A program made the position numbers and the translations under genes. The notes beneath the pieces were generated by a model. That model did not search any database. It saw only the letters and a program-made list of their open reading frames with translations, and was not told the origin of the DNA. From the NCBI GenBank assembly GCA_008360975.2, contig CM039211.1, positions 49,164,077 through 49,228,076 of the forward strand: DNA of 64,000 nucleotides, read 5' to 3'. The DNA comes from Lichenostomus cassidix (lineage: Eukaryota; Chordata; Aves; Passeriformes; Meliphagidae). Shown piece by piece: positions 38,271 to 49,327 of the stretch (position 1 is the stretch's first letter; each line of letters opens with the position of its first letter).

Positions 38271-41200
38271 TACATTCAGCAAATACAGAACAAACACTTA
38301 GATAATTTTAAGGTCTCGTCTTTTGGATGGACTTATCAGAATAAAATGTCAGAATTCCAGATGGACTTGGAATTATCAGAAGCCTACTAGAGCATCTGAT
38401 TACCAAAACTCATCAAATACTCCTTTTCATCTACTATGTCAGTAGTTACATTGCCTTTTTTGAAGGGAAAAAAAAAGGAAGAAAAAAAGACGGACTTCTG
38501 TCAAGAACGTTTACATGATTTTAACCCACTGGAGTATTGCCAGATGAGAATTTGGTGAAGTGATTTTTTCAAGCTGTTTTATCTAATTAAATATTGTCAA
38601 TACGTGTGCTCCAGTTTTTTGCTAAGCAAACACTGTTGTTTGAAAGCCTGAAACAAACCAACCTACTAAATACAAGCTAATGAAGTCTAAACACTCCGTT
38701 ATAACAAGAAGGAGAACAAGATCTTTCCAGTCAGAGGATTAAAAAAATGGTATCAAACCAGGTTCCAATGAACGCATTAAAAAAATCAAAATTACAGAAA
38801 ACAATGCAATTCAGAATAGACTGTGGCTTTCCAACTATAGCTTGCTTGAACGTCAGCAGCTGCTGTTGGGTGTTGCATGAGATAGAGTGGAAACCATGCT
38901 TACATTCCCCATTTCCTTATCCCCATTCTCCTGTCATACACATATGCATCCCAAATGGTAGTCCTAATCATTGCTTCACCACCTCAGCCCTAGAATCAGT
39001 CATAAAGCCATGCTTCCCTGTAATTTCTCTTGGGCTTCAAATGCTCTCACCATACCTTGGTCTTCCTCCTGCACCTGCCTGGGAGGTGTTGGGTCCATGG
39101 CTGGTTGGAGGCTGTACCTGGGCAGGCTGAGGAGCTGCAGCCGCAAAGAACAGCTGAGTGGTGGTAATGACAGCACAGGTTCTGTAAGGGTGTGTGGGCA
39201 GAATGGATACTGCTGCCTATTGTTTTGGAGTGTGCAGACTGGGATTAAGGAAACACTGGAAGAGGCAATGACTGGCATGTCTACATGTTGCCTTCCAGGG
39301 AATTTGATTTTTTTTCTTTTAAGGCACACATTTCCAAACATATTTTTTCTTCTTCGCTGGCATTGGTATCCCTGTGAGGAACAGTGCTGCATGATAGAGT
39401 ATCAAGGCACCTTGAATGCTGTTAAACACAACTTCGTACTCCAGCACAGTCATGGCCTGTATCCCAACAAAGCTCTGCTTAAGTTTTAAGTGTCACCTGT
39501 ATATTTGTAGTGGATTTACCTTTGATTATTGACCAGAAACTGAGCTAGGCCCATGGGAATTTTCTCAATATCTTTTATAATATTAAAATTGTATCCTTGG
39601 CAAAAAACACCGGGGCTATATAACTTCAGTAATGAATAAATGTTATTTGATTACTCCATAAAAATATCTGGAGGTTCAAACCAAGAGGAAAACTGTGATG
39701 ATATCAGTATGCAATACCTGCCAGGAACATACAATGCCTGTTAATATTTGCTCATATTCCACCTTTCTACCACATCACTGACTAGAAGAGTGTAATGTAG
39801 CCAGTACAACTGGACACTCTTTCCTCAAAGGAAGTCAACATGCCATCAAGTTCAGTGCTTTTGCTGGCATAGATCTCAAATGTATCCTGTAAAGTCTAAG
39901 TGATTTATTCGAAACTGTTTTAAAGAAAAAATGTTATATGAAATTTAGTAGGCCAAATCTCAGAAAAATAAGTGTAGCTTTCCACTATTCCTATTAATGT
40001 TTTAAATAAATTGGCAATGAAATACTGAACCTCGCTTAAAAAAATTTAAAGTCACTCCTAGTTTTATGTTTCACTTTTGTGTTGGTGAAACAGCAGAAAG
40101 GAAATTTAGATCACTTTGCAGTTTTTTTTTTTTTTTTAATAAAACACTTGAGTCTAAAAGAAGAAAAACAGTCTATTTGAAAGCACATTTTCCACTTGTC
40201 TGTGCAAATTGTTCTGGAGGAATACAAATGTTACTGGCCAGATTCACATCAGAGTTTCTCAAACAGAAGTGTTTCTTTGTTCACCTTCACAGTGAACAAA
40301 ACTCAAGCAGAGACAACACTGACAAAATTTTCCCTAACTAACATCATTTTCTTACATACAACGAGGCAACTTGCTAGATGAGGTGTGATATTTAAATCCT
40401 GACAATAAGCCATACCTTTTTTCTAATGTTCTTAGTTTCACTAAGTTTCACATTATAACAGCATATTGAGAACATAAACCATAAAAAGTAGCAGTGTTGA
40501 AAAGCAGTTGCACTGCTGAAGTACAGTCTTCCTTCTCTCAAATGATATGTGAATAATCTGCATTCTTCAAAGAAAAAGCAAGTCCAGTTGTCAGGAGAAA
40601 CTGTCAATGCAAGTACAGGTAAGAAAATAAAAATAATTTAGCACAGGACTAGTTAAACACATAATAAGCAAGAAAGAAGTAAATGTACCCTGGGAGTATG
40701 CAAACCATGCTGACTGAAGTTATGCATCTGCTTGCCAGCTTATATTTGAGATCACAAAACTGAATTTAGTATCTGTTTCCACATTGTTTTGCAGGTTAAC
40801 TGGTATCATTTTATGAACTTGCAATTCCTTTCTCTGAGATGCTGAACTGCACTGTACTATACTGACTACTAGTACCAGACAGGAACCTCCTTCACACAGG
40901 GCTGTTATGCTTTAAGACTCATATTCCATATGATATTGAAATGCCAATGATTTTCTTCTCTTGCTGCTTTGATCAGATCATGCTCCCCTTGCTACTGTAT
41001 CAGGAATCAGCAAGTTGCAATGATCATCCTTATTTTCCTGTTATAGTCTTCTTCCCCAATTCTGCTGTAAAGCCTTTAACACTTTAGTCCATCATTCAAA
41101 TCAGTCTGAAGCAAACGGCTTTGCTTGCACTGAGATTTTCAGTATTTGGGAAGGGACTAAGTTATTTCAAGTGCAGCCAACTAAAGTAAAAATTAAATAC

Positions 41201-42655
41201 AACTTCCTTACAAAGCATCAACACTTTACTGCTTTCTGATGATGTTGTATGTCTTGTCTACAAGTATCTTAGAATAAAACACTTCAACTGTGCCACCCAG
41301 ATTTAAGTTTGCTATGCTCATTTAGCTGCCACCACATTAAAATATGCAGCTTTTACATCTGTCTTTACAAAGTAGGCTTTATGACATGCTACAGCAGAAA
41401 TTAAAGGACAGCTAACACTTAAAGCAAAATCATAGTATTTGAATATAAACTTTAAAGAAACCAAAAGAAAACCCAGAAACCATAATATTTAATTTAGGTA
41501 ATTTTGTTCAGAAAAAAAAAAGAGCAGTGTTTTGTGAGCTGATGAAAAGGAGAACCACTTAAAGAACCACAACATCAGTTTGATCACCTTTCTTTCCCAA
41601 TACCAGAGATCTCACTGACATGTAACTGAAATTTCAGTATTGCAAATAATCTCATTTTGAAAGACAACTTACACCCGTTTTTAAAATATGTTCTGCAATG
41701 CAAAACTGCTCATTCCCAATACCTTTCTGACTTTTTCTTCTTTGAGCCCATTGCTTTTTTGCAATGAAAATCTTGTATTTTTTTAAAAATTAATCCCTTA
41801 ATAACAGAATTATATAAAGCCGTGCAGTCCCAGGACAGCAAAAACATCTGCCATCAGGCAGGGTTCTAGCAGATACAGCCTTGAAAAGCTGATCTGATTT
41901 TTCTTGTACAAAAGGATGCAGCATACAAGGGGATGACCCGAGTGACTGAAACAAGAATGAAAAAAGATGCATTTTATCATGCATTGGTTCTAAAACTCTA
42001 GAAATCAACAGTCTGTATGCTGTAGGTATTTCTGTTGGAATAAATATGGTTGTATCTCCAAGGACAAGCTGAATCAATGGATTAAATAAATTATTTTAAC
42101 ATTTCTTGAACCAGACTTTCACATGCTTGTTATAATTAGAATAACTAAAGCAGAACCCAACTATTTAGAGTAGAATATCATCAAATATTATTGATAATAA
42201 ATATTTTAAATGTCACAAGTATAGGAAGAGTCAAGGATAAATACTAAGTACATTCATTACCATACAAGCTAATATACGTACAAAAAAGAGGAAGCCCAGC
42301 ATGCTTTACCGCAATAGTACTCAGACCAGTGCTATTGCACCTTATTTTGAGAGCAGAGAACCCCACCTGGGTTTTGAGCGTGTGCATGTATCAGCATGCA
42401 GCAGGCCAGTCTCTTCTCTGTGATGCCCCAATGCTGTTACACAGTCTGACATGAAGAAATGTGTCACCCATTTGCCAAACCTGTGGCCCACAAAGAGCTG
42501 GGGAGCACACAATGCTATCAAAATTAACCATAGCTATGTCTTACACATGTATGTGCCCTCTCATGAAAGCCAACATTCATGTTGTTGATTATCTTTATTT
42601 GATTACAGATAGATGACAGCGCATGCACCCTGAACCTGGTTTGTTAATCACACTG
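38271..42655. other. Intergenic spacer, right part
   Basis: No gene, exon or repeat family recognised. A poly-T tract of about 18 at 40121-40138 is the only simple repeat of note. Several open frames of 90-170 codons occur (for example 38971-39489), but none resembles a protein I know and none has splice or promoter context. Confidence 0.65.
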
Positions 42656-43315
42656 GGACTCCTTCAGTGCTCCTGGTGTGTCTGAATCAGGCTTGGGGCC
42701 CATCTGCTGGAAAGCAGCTCTGTGGAGAAGCACACGAGGGTGCTGGTGGACAACAAGCTGTCCCTGAGCCAGCTGCGTGTCACTGTGGCCAAGAACTGGG
42801 GGGCACTAGGAAGAGCTTTGCCAGCAGGTTGAGGTATGTGATCCAATCCCTCTGCTCAGTCCTGGTGAGGCCACATCTGGAGTGCTGTGCCCAGTTCTGG
42901 ACTCCTCAGGACAGGGGAGACATGGAGCTCCTGGAGCAGGTCCAACAGAGAGCAAGAGAGGTGATTAAAGGAGAGCATCTGTCTTACAACGACAGCCTGA
43001 GTTGGGCCTGTTCTGCCTCCAAGAGACAACCCCTCCAGAAGAGGGGACCTGATCAATGCCTATCAGTATCTGAATAGTGCCAAGAGGGTAAAGCCAGGTT
43101 CCTGTCAGTAGTGCCAGACAATAGGACAAGAGGAAACGGGCAGAAACTGATGCACAGGAGATTCCACCTGAACGTGAGGAACAACTTTACTGTGCAGGTC
43201 ACTAAGCACTGGAATACAATGCCCAGAAAGGCTGTGGGGTCTCCCTCTCTACAGACATTTAAGAACGGTCCGGACACAATCCCGCGCCGTGTGCTCTGGG
43301 ATGTCCCTGCTGAAT
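42656..43315 (+). mobile_element. CR1 LINE 3' fragment next to the ZNG1 promoter
   Basis: Contains typical CR1 3'-region phrases: ggtgaggccacatctggagt, gtgctgtgcccagttctgg, aggacaggggagacatggag and cagaaactgatgcacaggag. It ends within tgctctgggatgtccctgct and lacks the usual 3' terminal repeat, so it is truncated at both ends. Its right edge sits about 280 bp before the ZNG1 start codon, and GC-rich promoter sequence begins straight after it. Edges are approximate. Confidence 0.88.
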
Positions 43316-43595
43316 TCAGCACGGGGTACGGACCCCGTTCCCCACAGCGCTCGCCCACCCTGCGGCCCTGCCAGCCAGCATTGCCCGCATGGCCACCGCC
43401 CCGCCCCGCCCCGCCCCTCGCGCTGCGCCTGCGCACAACACCGCGCGGGGGAGGTGCCGCTGGGGCCGAGGCGTGGCGGTGTCTGACGTCATCAGAACAC
43501 GTCACCGGGTGATACCAGCCGAGCGACGTCAGGCGTGTGACGTCAGGTGGGCGGCAGTGTCGGGGCCTGGCTGGGCCGGGGCTGACCGCGCTCCT
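43316..43595 (+). promoter_or_regulatory. ZNG1 proximal promoter / CpG island
   Basis: A GC-rich, TATA-less region between the CR1 and the ATG. It holds tandem GC boxes at 43397-43419 (ccgccccgccccgcccc), an NRF1-like site at 43424-43435 (TGCGCCTGCGCA, one mismatch to the consensus), perfect CRE palindromes TGACGTCA at 43484-43491 and 43538-43545, a variant CGACGTCA at 43524-43531 and a CACGTCAC at 43498-43505. The island continues through exon 1 to about 43960. This is a housekeeping-type promoter; the start of transcription is not visible from sequence. Confidence 0.8.
43484..43545. promoter_or_regulatory. Cluster of CRE/ATF sites
   Basis: Two full cAMP-response palindromes (TGACGTCA) 54 bp apart, with CACGTCAC and CGACGTCA between them, 50-112 bp before the ZNG1 ATG. 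Full CREs this close to a CpG-island start site are typical binding places for CREB/ATF family factors. That they are used here is inference. Confidence 0.75.
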
Positions 43596-43707
43596 ATGGA
43601 GGACGAAGACTGCCCCGAGCTGGTTCCGATCGGCGCCGGCGGCGCGGAGGAGACGGACGGCAGCCCCGGCAGGAAGATCCCCGTGACGATCATCACGGGG
43701 TACTTAG
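43596..43707 (+). CDS. ZNG1: ZNG1 exon 1
   Basis: Encodes residues 1-37 plus one base of Gly38, [15 protein letters not shown] then [18 protein letters not shown] is the short N-terminal motif by which ZNG1 docks on METAP1. GYL begins the Walker A loop, completed in exon 2. The donor is gtgagg. I chose this ATG because it places CPELVP near the N-terminus, as in other vertebrates. The frame stays open upstream to another ATG at 43389, but that lies inside the promoter motifs. Confidence 0.92.
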
Positions 43708-44747
43708 GTGAGGAGCGCGCAGCAGGGGCTGTGTGCAGGTAGGGAAGGCCTGGGCGAGCGGCCGGGCCGCCGCGGGCCCGGGGCTGCAGCGCGGCGGAGC
43801 AGGGGGCTGGTGCCGGCCTCCGCCCCACGGGCCCGGTGGGCAGCGCGGGCCCTCCGGCCGCTCCGTGTGGATTTGCGGGACCGCTTTGAGCAGCAGTGTA
43901 AGCTCTCGTTAGTGCTTTTACCACGCGGTCTTCAGAGGCCCCCTCGTTCAGGTCACGATTGACAAACGGCTTTTGGCCGCTTCCCGTCAGAATACTGCAA
44001 CATACTGTCTCAGTTAAATGCAGGCTGAATTGTGGTCTGACGGACGTGAGGTTCGGCGTCCTTCCCATACACCTCTACCACTATAGTTACTGTGTGCTGC
44101 ACACAGTTAGGGCCAGTAAGGATCTGGTCAAATTTGGGATCGCCGGCACTGCTTTGACAGTTGTAGCTTTGTACTGCATCACACCGTTTAAGGAAAAATC
44201 TCTTAAGGACAAGTAAGGAAGGTTCCCTAGTTGTGGTGATCCCCTGGTTTGGACTAGATGATTTCCAGAGATCCCTTCCAACCCTGTGATCTTGTGCATG
44301 GGATGAAACTTCTCCTAAGGTGGTATTGCAGAGGTGTTGACCACTTTAACAGTGCCCCGTTTAAAGGCAGTTAGTAGCACATCAGAAAAGGCAGTGGGAG
44401 GGAGAAGATTCAGTGTGCCTTTTGTTAAGAGAAGCATAAAAATTAGTTTTCTAGGAAAAGACTGTCCAGCTAGTGGGGAGCATGTGAGTTTATGAAGCAC
44501 TGACACTTTGTGAATGGAAAAACTATGAGTCACTTAAGACTGAGATTTAATGTCCTGATAGTTCCACAGGGTCAAATATGTCTACAAATTCATTATTACA
44601 TCATTGGAATAGAATGCAGGATATTAGAATGAAAACACAAATAAGAGATTTACTCGAAGTACACATATGCATGCATAACAGTATTTGGTTTTTATTTTTG
44701 TTTAAGCTTTTTTTTACATTTTAATATAAATATGGTCTGTTTTTTAG
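43708..44747. other. ZNG1 intron 1
   Basis: The first 250 bp are still CpG-island sequence. A CR1 3' remnant lies at about 44225-44300. Nothing else recognised. Confidence 0.75.
44225..44300 (+). mobile_element. CR1 3' terminal remnant
   Basis: A short match to the CR1 3' end: tttggactagatgatttcca, then cccttccaaccctgtgatct. Only the last 75 bp or so are recognisable. Confidence 0.75.
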
Positions 44748-44834
44748 GAGCTGGAAAAACAACTCTTCTAAATTACATCCTGACAGAACAGCATAATAAA
44801 AGAATAGCAGTTATTCTGAATGAATTCGGAGAAG
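44748..44834 (+). CDS. ZNG1: ZNG1 exon 2
   Basis: Encodes residues 38-66, [20 protein letters not shown] and AVILNEFGE, plus one base of Gly67. It completes the Walker A/P-loop (Lys41, Thr42), which holds the GTP phosphates. The NEFGE that follows is a signature of COG0523 GTPases. The acceptor is ttttttag and the donor gtatgt. Confidence 0.96.
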
Positions 44835-45683
44835 GTATGTAAACTTGCAGAAACCCTTCTTTTTGCCACGAAATGACAAGTACATTAAACTGCTGGAAAC
44901 CAACAGTGTTGTAATTTTAAATCCATTACTTCAATTATTGACATACTTTAGTAGTCTTCAGAAGAGCAGAAAGTCTTTTTGCTGGCTTCATAAAATAGTG
45001 ACATTCATTAATCTGTTTTGCACATAAATTTAGACCCTCAGAGTAAAGTAAATGAATATATCATCCTCTTGGAAATGCAATACCTGCATTTGTCCTACTC
45101 ATTTCAAGCAAATGGAAATTAAAATAATGTGTTGGTAGATAATATTTTATTTCCTTTCCACTCAGCCATTTACAGATAACAAATTATTCTAGACCAAGAA
45201 GATGGGGAGATGTGTGCTTGATCACTATGCTTCTTTGAACTCTTTGCTTTCAGGATTTGTAATTGCTCTGACTGTAATTTCATACCTGTAACATAGTCAG
45301 CCCTGCTTACAGTTTGCACTGTGTTGGTGCGGGACTTTTGTTTGTTTGTTTTCCTCAACAGAGATGCATGTCACTTTTCTGGTTGGAGAGCCTAAAATAA
45401 AATGTACAGAGAGAGCCTTTATTTGATATGGAGGCACAGGCCAGCATCCCTTTCTTTTGGCAAAGTTTGTGGCACTTATGATGTACCATCATCCTGTGGG
45501 GTTTGATCTTTGTAGAATCAGCTTTGTCTTACCTTTTAAATTTCTAATGGAAAATACAAGTTTCTAAAGTACACCTCAGAAACATGGTCTCAGAAGAAAA
45601 GAATGTAATCAAAGTATCTCTCTCTTACAGGTGTTGTCATGCAGGATTATAGATTAAAAATATAGCACTACTTGTATTTTCAG

Positions 45684-45780
45684 GAAGTGCCTTGGAGAAA
45701 TCTCTGGCTATCAGTCAAGGGGGAGAACTCTATGAAGAATGGCTGGAGCTCAGAAATGGCTGCTTGTGCTGTTCAGTAAA
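45684..45780 (+). CDS. ZNG1: ZNG1 exon 3
   Basis: Encodes residues 67-98, [20 protein letters not shown], then RNGCLCCSV, plus two bases of Lys99. C93-L-C95-C96 is the CxCC metal-binding motif that binds the zinc to be transferred. The acceptor is ttttcag and the donor gtaagg. Confidence 0.96.
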
Positions 45781-47003
45781 GTAAGGAAGGACTATTGTTC
45801 AAGTTCTTACAGTGAATATTGTGGGGAATTGAGGAAGGGAGAAGACATCCAGGATTTGATTCCTGAAACTGATGGTGGAATTGATTGAGGCTTCTTTTGT
45901 CTGATGAAACAAGGATTGGAATTTGGGAGATAGAAATTTATTTCCTATTGCTGCCTTACTGGATTCAGACTTGGTATCTTTAAGAAAAGTAATCTAAATA
46001 CCAACCTATACACCGCTGGCGTGTTGTAGAGTCGGGAGCTATCCTTCTTCTATTAGTATTATATGCTTCCAAGTAGAGAGCTGAAGATTCAGGTAGGCTG
46101 GAACTAGAGCTTGGGTTTCCCAATTTCTAGATGAAATACTTACTCTGCTTCTTTCTTTGTGCATTGGTTACTACTTCAGTCTCGTATACATCAGAAAGGG
46201 TGAATTGAAAACCTTTTGTGACCTAATGAAACACAGTATCCAAAACTGTAAGTTGATGGTCATGTTAAAAAGGGAGAGAGTATTTGTTTCTTTGACGTGT
46301 TTTTTACCCTGCTTGTTTGAATGCTGCATTGTTTGTGCTAATTTTGTAAGTAAAGAACATGGCTTATTTGTCCTGAAAATCTGGGAGAACTAGTCTTATG
46401 CCTTAAGTAGTGATAGGTAGTAACTGGAAAACTGAAGATCCTATTGCATTCTGTTGGTCTGGGGTGTAAGGAATGCTGTCTTGCACTGTAATGCTGTGTG
46501 AGGGAATGCTGCTATGTTTTATATACATTGGTTTCTTATACAAATGCTATACATTTCTGCATCAGGCTGATCTCATCAGCTCTAATTTAAGTAAATGGCA
46601 CGTCTTGATCTTGTTGTAGGTGAGATAGAAAGGCAGGGCAACATGCTTCACTTCTACATCATCCATTCTTTCTCTAATTTCAGCTGCCAAACCAGATAGT
46701 TACATATCTACGCAGCCTTACAGGTTGTTCAGTGTTTGAAAACAAATCTTTGTTTAAGTCACCTGGTGGGAGTAGGCAAATACTATTTTCAGATTAAAAT
46801 GAAACAGAAAACTAAAATTTGCCTAATATTAGAGCAGCAACATGATAACTAAATTTTCATTGTAGACTGTCAGTCTACAAATGTCTTGACTCAGAACTTT
46901 TGCTTTGATGGTACTGACAGTGTGTTCTGCATCAGAAGATACATTTAAATAGATGCTTTCGCTTATTTTCTTTGCTCTCAGGTTTAATTGTTTCTTCTTT
47001 CAG

Positions 47004-47095
47004 GGACAGTGGTGTGAAAGCAATTGAGAACCTGATGCAAAGAAGAGGAAAATTTGACTATATATTGTTAGAAACAACTGGTTTGGCAGATCCAG
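47004..47095 (+). CDS. ZNG1: ZNG1 exon 4
   Basis: Encodes residues 99-129, [20 protein letters not shown] then [19 protein letters not shown] is the Walker B/switch II element that binds magnesium. The acceptor is tttcag and the donor gtagtt, a weaker than average site. Confidence 0.96.
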
Positions 47096-48175
47096 GTAGT
47101 TCACATTACGATTTTCATAACCATGATAATTATTCTGTTTTTGTGAAATGCTTATTTGCTCACCAGTTAGTTCACTTCAACAATTGTAATATAAAGTGGT
47201 GAGTTGTCAGGCACATATGCTTTGATTGTTGTATAGACTCCAATGCATTGGTTAAGGTGAAAATACAGGGCTGTGGATCGGTTGTTTGGTTGGGTTCTGT
47301 TGTTGTTGAACTTGCTTTAAATTGAGCTTAAAGCTTAGTAGAAATTCAGTTAAAATATATGTCTACCAAGAGAAGACACTGGGTCTTAGCAAGCAGAAGC
47401 ATACTCTGAAACTTGTAGTTTTCAGCAAACTTTTGATGTTCTACATCTCTCCTTTTAAAGTCTAAATTGTTAGCGTCTGATGTATGGTTATACTGGTTGT
47501 GATAGGTCTTGTATTACATGAAGTCCTAAAATACACTGTGAAACAGACTAATACATTCTTACAGAGCAATAACAGATTTTACAAAATCCTTCCATGTTCT
47601 TTAGTGATATTTATTATAAAAAGGTGTATGAACTTGAGCTCATGTTAGTAATAACTATCTAAAACAATTTTCTCAAAACCATCCACATTAAAAATGTGTT
47701 GTAGATGGAGAGGGAAGGAAATTCTTATCACAAATTCAATTATTTCCCCTTTAGGAGACTGCTGCTTTCCAGCTCAAAGCTAAATAGTTGACATGATAAG
47801 GTAATTTTCTTCAAAAGACAGGACATTGATTTGGCCTCTGTTACACACAAATTCTCTTTGAGTCAAATTGGAAAACTATTAAGCTTTTTGGAAAAAAAAT
47901 CAATAGATACCAGAAAACGATTACATGTTGTGGCCCTTGCTATATTGTGCATGAGTAAGCACTGTGAACAACTGACAGGTATTTGGTTTTGATACAGAGT
48001 GGTGTTTGAAGGACTGCATCTGACCACTTCAGGTGGACAGTTTTAGGTGTTGGAATGACTTGAGTTGCTGATCTTATTATTAACGCTACAAATACAATTT
48101 TTTATGAAATATCTGAATGTTGGTAGTTTACTGGAAAAATCTCAATATTGAAACTATGTATACTGTATTTCTTAG

Positions 48176-48235
48176 GAGCTGTGGCCTCCATGTTCTGGGT
48201 TGATTCTGAGCTGGGAAGTGACATCTATCTTGATG
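48176..48235 (+). CDS. ZNG1: ZNG1 exon 5
   Basis: A 60-nt exon encoding residues 130-149, [20 protein letters not shown]. The acceptor is ttcttag and the donor gtaaga. It matches human ZNG1 except for Ser in place of Ala after WVD. Confidence 0.96.
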
Positions 48236-49289
48236 GTAAGAAGCGCAAGCTTGTTTTCCTATGTATTGGCATTTAATACATAACCTGGATTTAGTGTAAT
48301 ATATTCTTAGTGTTTAAGGCAACGTTTCAGAAAATGTTCGAAATGCATGAACTTGGTTTTCACATTGCCGCATTTGGTCACAGAGGTATCCTTGCTTTTT
48401 CTGATGCTTGTTTATCTACTTGGTGGGGTGTTTCATCTTGTTAAATCAAACAAAATTTGTGTTATGCTTTTCTAAGGGATTAGCTATAGGCAGATCTTGA
48501 TCATGATGTAAGGGGAGGGGAAATTCTCATTAGCTACATGTTACAAAACCTTTCTTAGGAGTAGTAGTACAGCATGGTTTTTTTCTCTGTCTTCTTTCTC
48601 CTCCCTCTCCTGCAATGCAGTGTTTCCTAAAGGGTTTCCTATTTCTCTGAATGTATAACTTGTCAACACTTGGATACTTCTGCCTTTTGTTTTTTGCTTT
48701 CTTTGCCTGTTGTACTTTTTGGCTCTAATGTTTTCTGTGTTCCAATAAAAACCTGAGATTACTGAAAGATAAATCATCACTATATGTAGTTAAAGAGCAA
48801 TTTTTTAAATGTAGGAAAAAATGTACTTTTAGGCTTAAAAAAAATGCCCTACTAATGTTTTGGTCAGTCTGTGAAGTACTTTTCTAGCCAAGGAAGGAAA
48901 CATTGAGTTGAATAAGAAAGAGCTTCCTAAATTTCTGCCAGACACTGGCAAATTCCTGGTCATTTATCATCAGAGTAACTTGAGTCAGTCCATTAATTTC
49001 TTTCAGTATTCCGTAAAAGCGTACCTCAGCCAATTTGCTGTTGTGGAAGAGGAGACATCTCCTTGTGAGAATTTCTCACCTGATTCTTTTGACATTTTGC
49101 TACCACAGAAACAATAATGAATAAAAAAATATTTGGTTAACAAGTCTAATGTTCAGATACTTTCAGTGCTTCCAGTTTATTGTAACCAGTTGTTGATATT
49201 GTTACCTTTGTACAGGAGGTTTACAAGTTGTTAAGCTGTCAGCTGCGCATTTCAGCACACTCCTATTCTATTTTAATGTTTTCTTTTAG

Positions 49290-49327
49290 GTATTGTGTCT
49301 GTCGTTGATGCAAAGCATGGATTGCAA
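49290..49327 (+). CDS. ZNG1: ZNG1 exon 6 (micro-exon, 38 nt)
   Basis: Encodes residues 150-162, GIVSVVDAKHGLQ. The acceptor is cttttag and the donor gtaagt. It is short and bounded by introns of 1.05 and 3.2 kb. VVDA corresponds to the core beta strand before the insertion between switch II and NKTD. Confidence 0.94.

Noticed and set aside
37301..38275. A possible target duplication around the 37306-38270 LTR
   Set aside because: The flanks share only TAC (37303-37305 and 38271-38273), too short to support a 4-6 bp duplication.
38971..39489. A 172-codon open frame in the intergenic spacer
   Set aside because: No family similarity, no promoter or splice context, and irregular composition with Trp/Cys-rich runs typical of chance frames.
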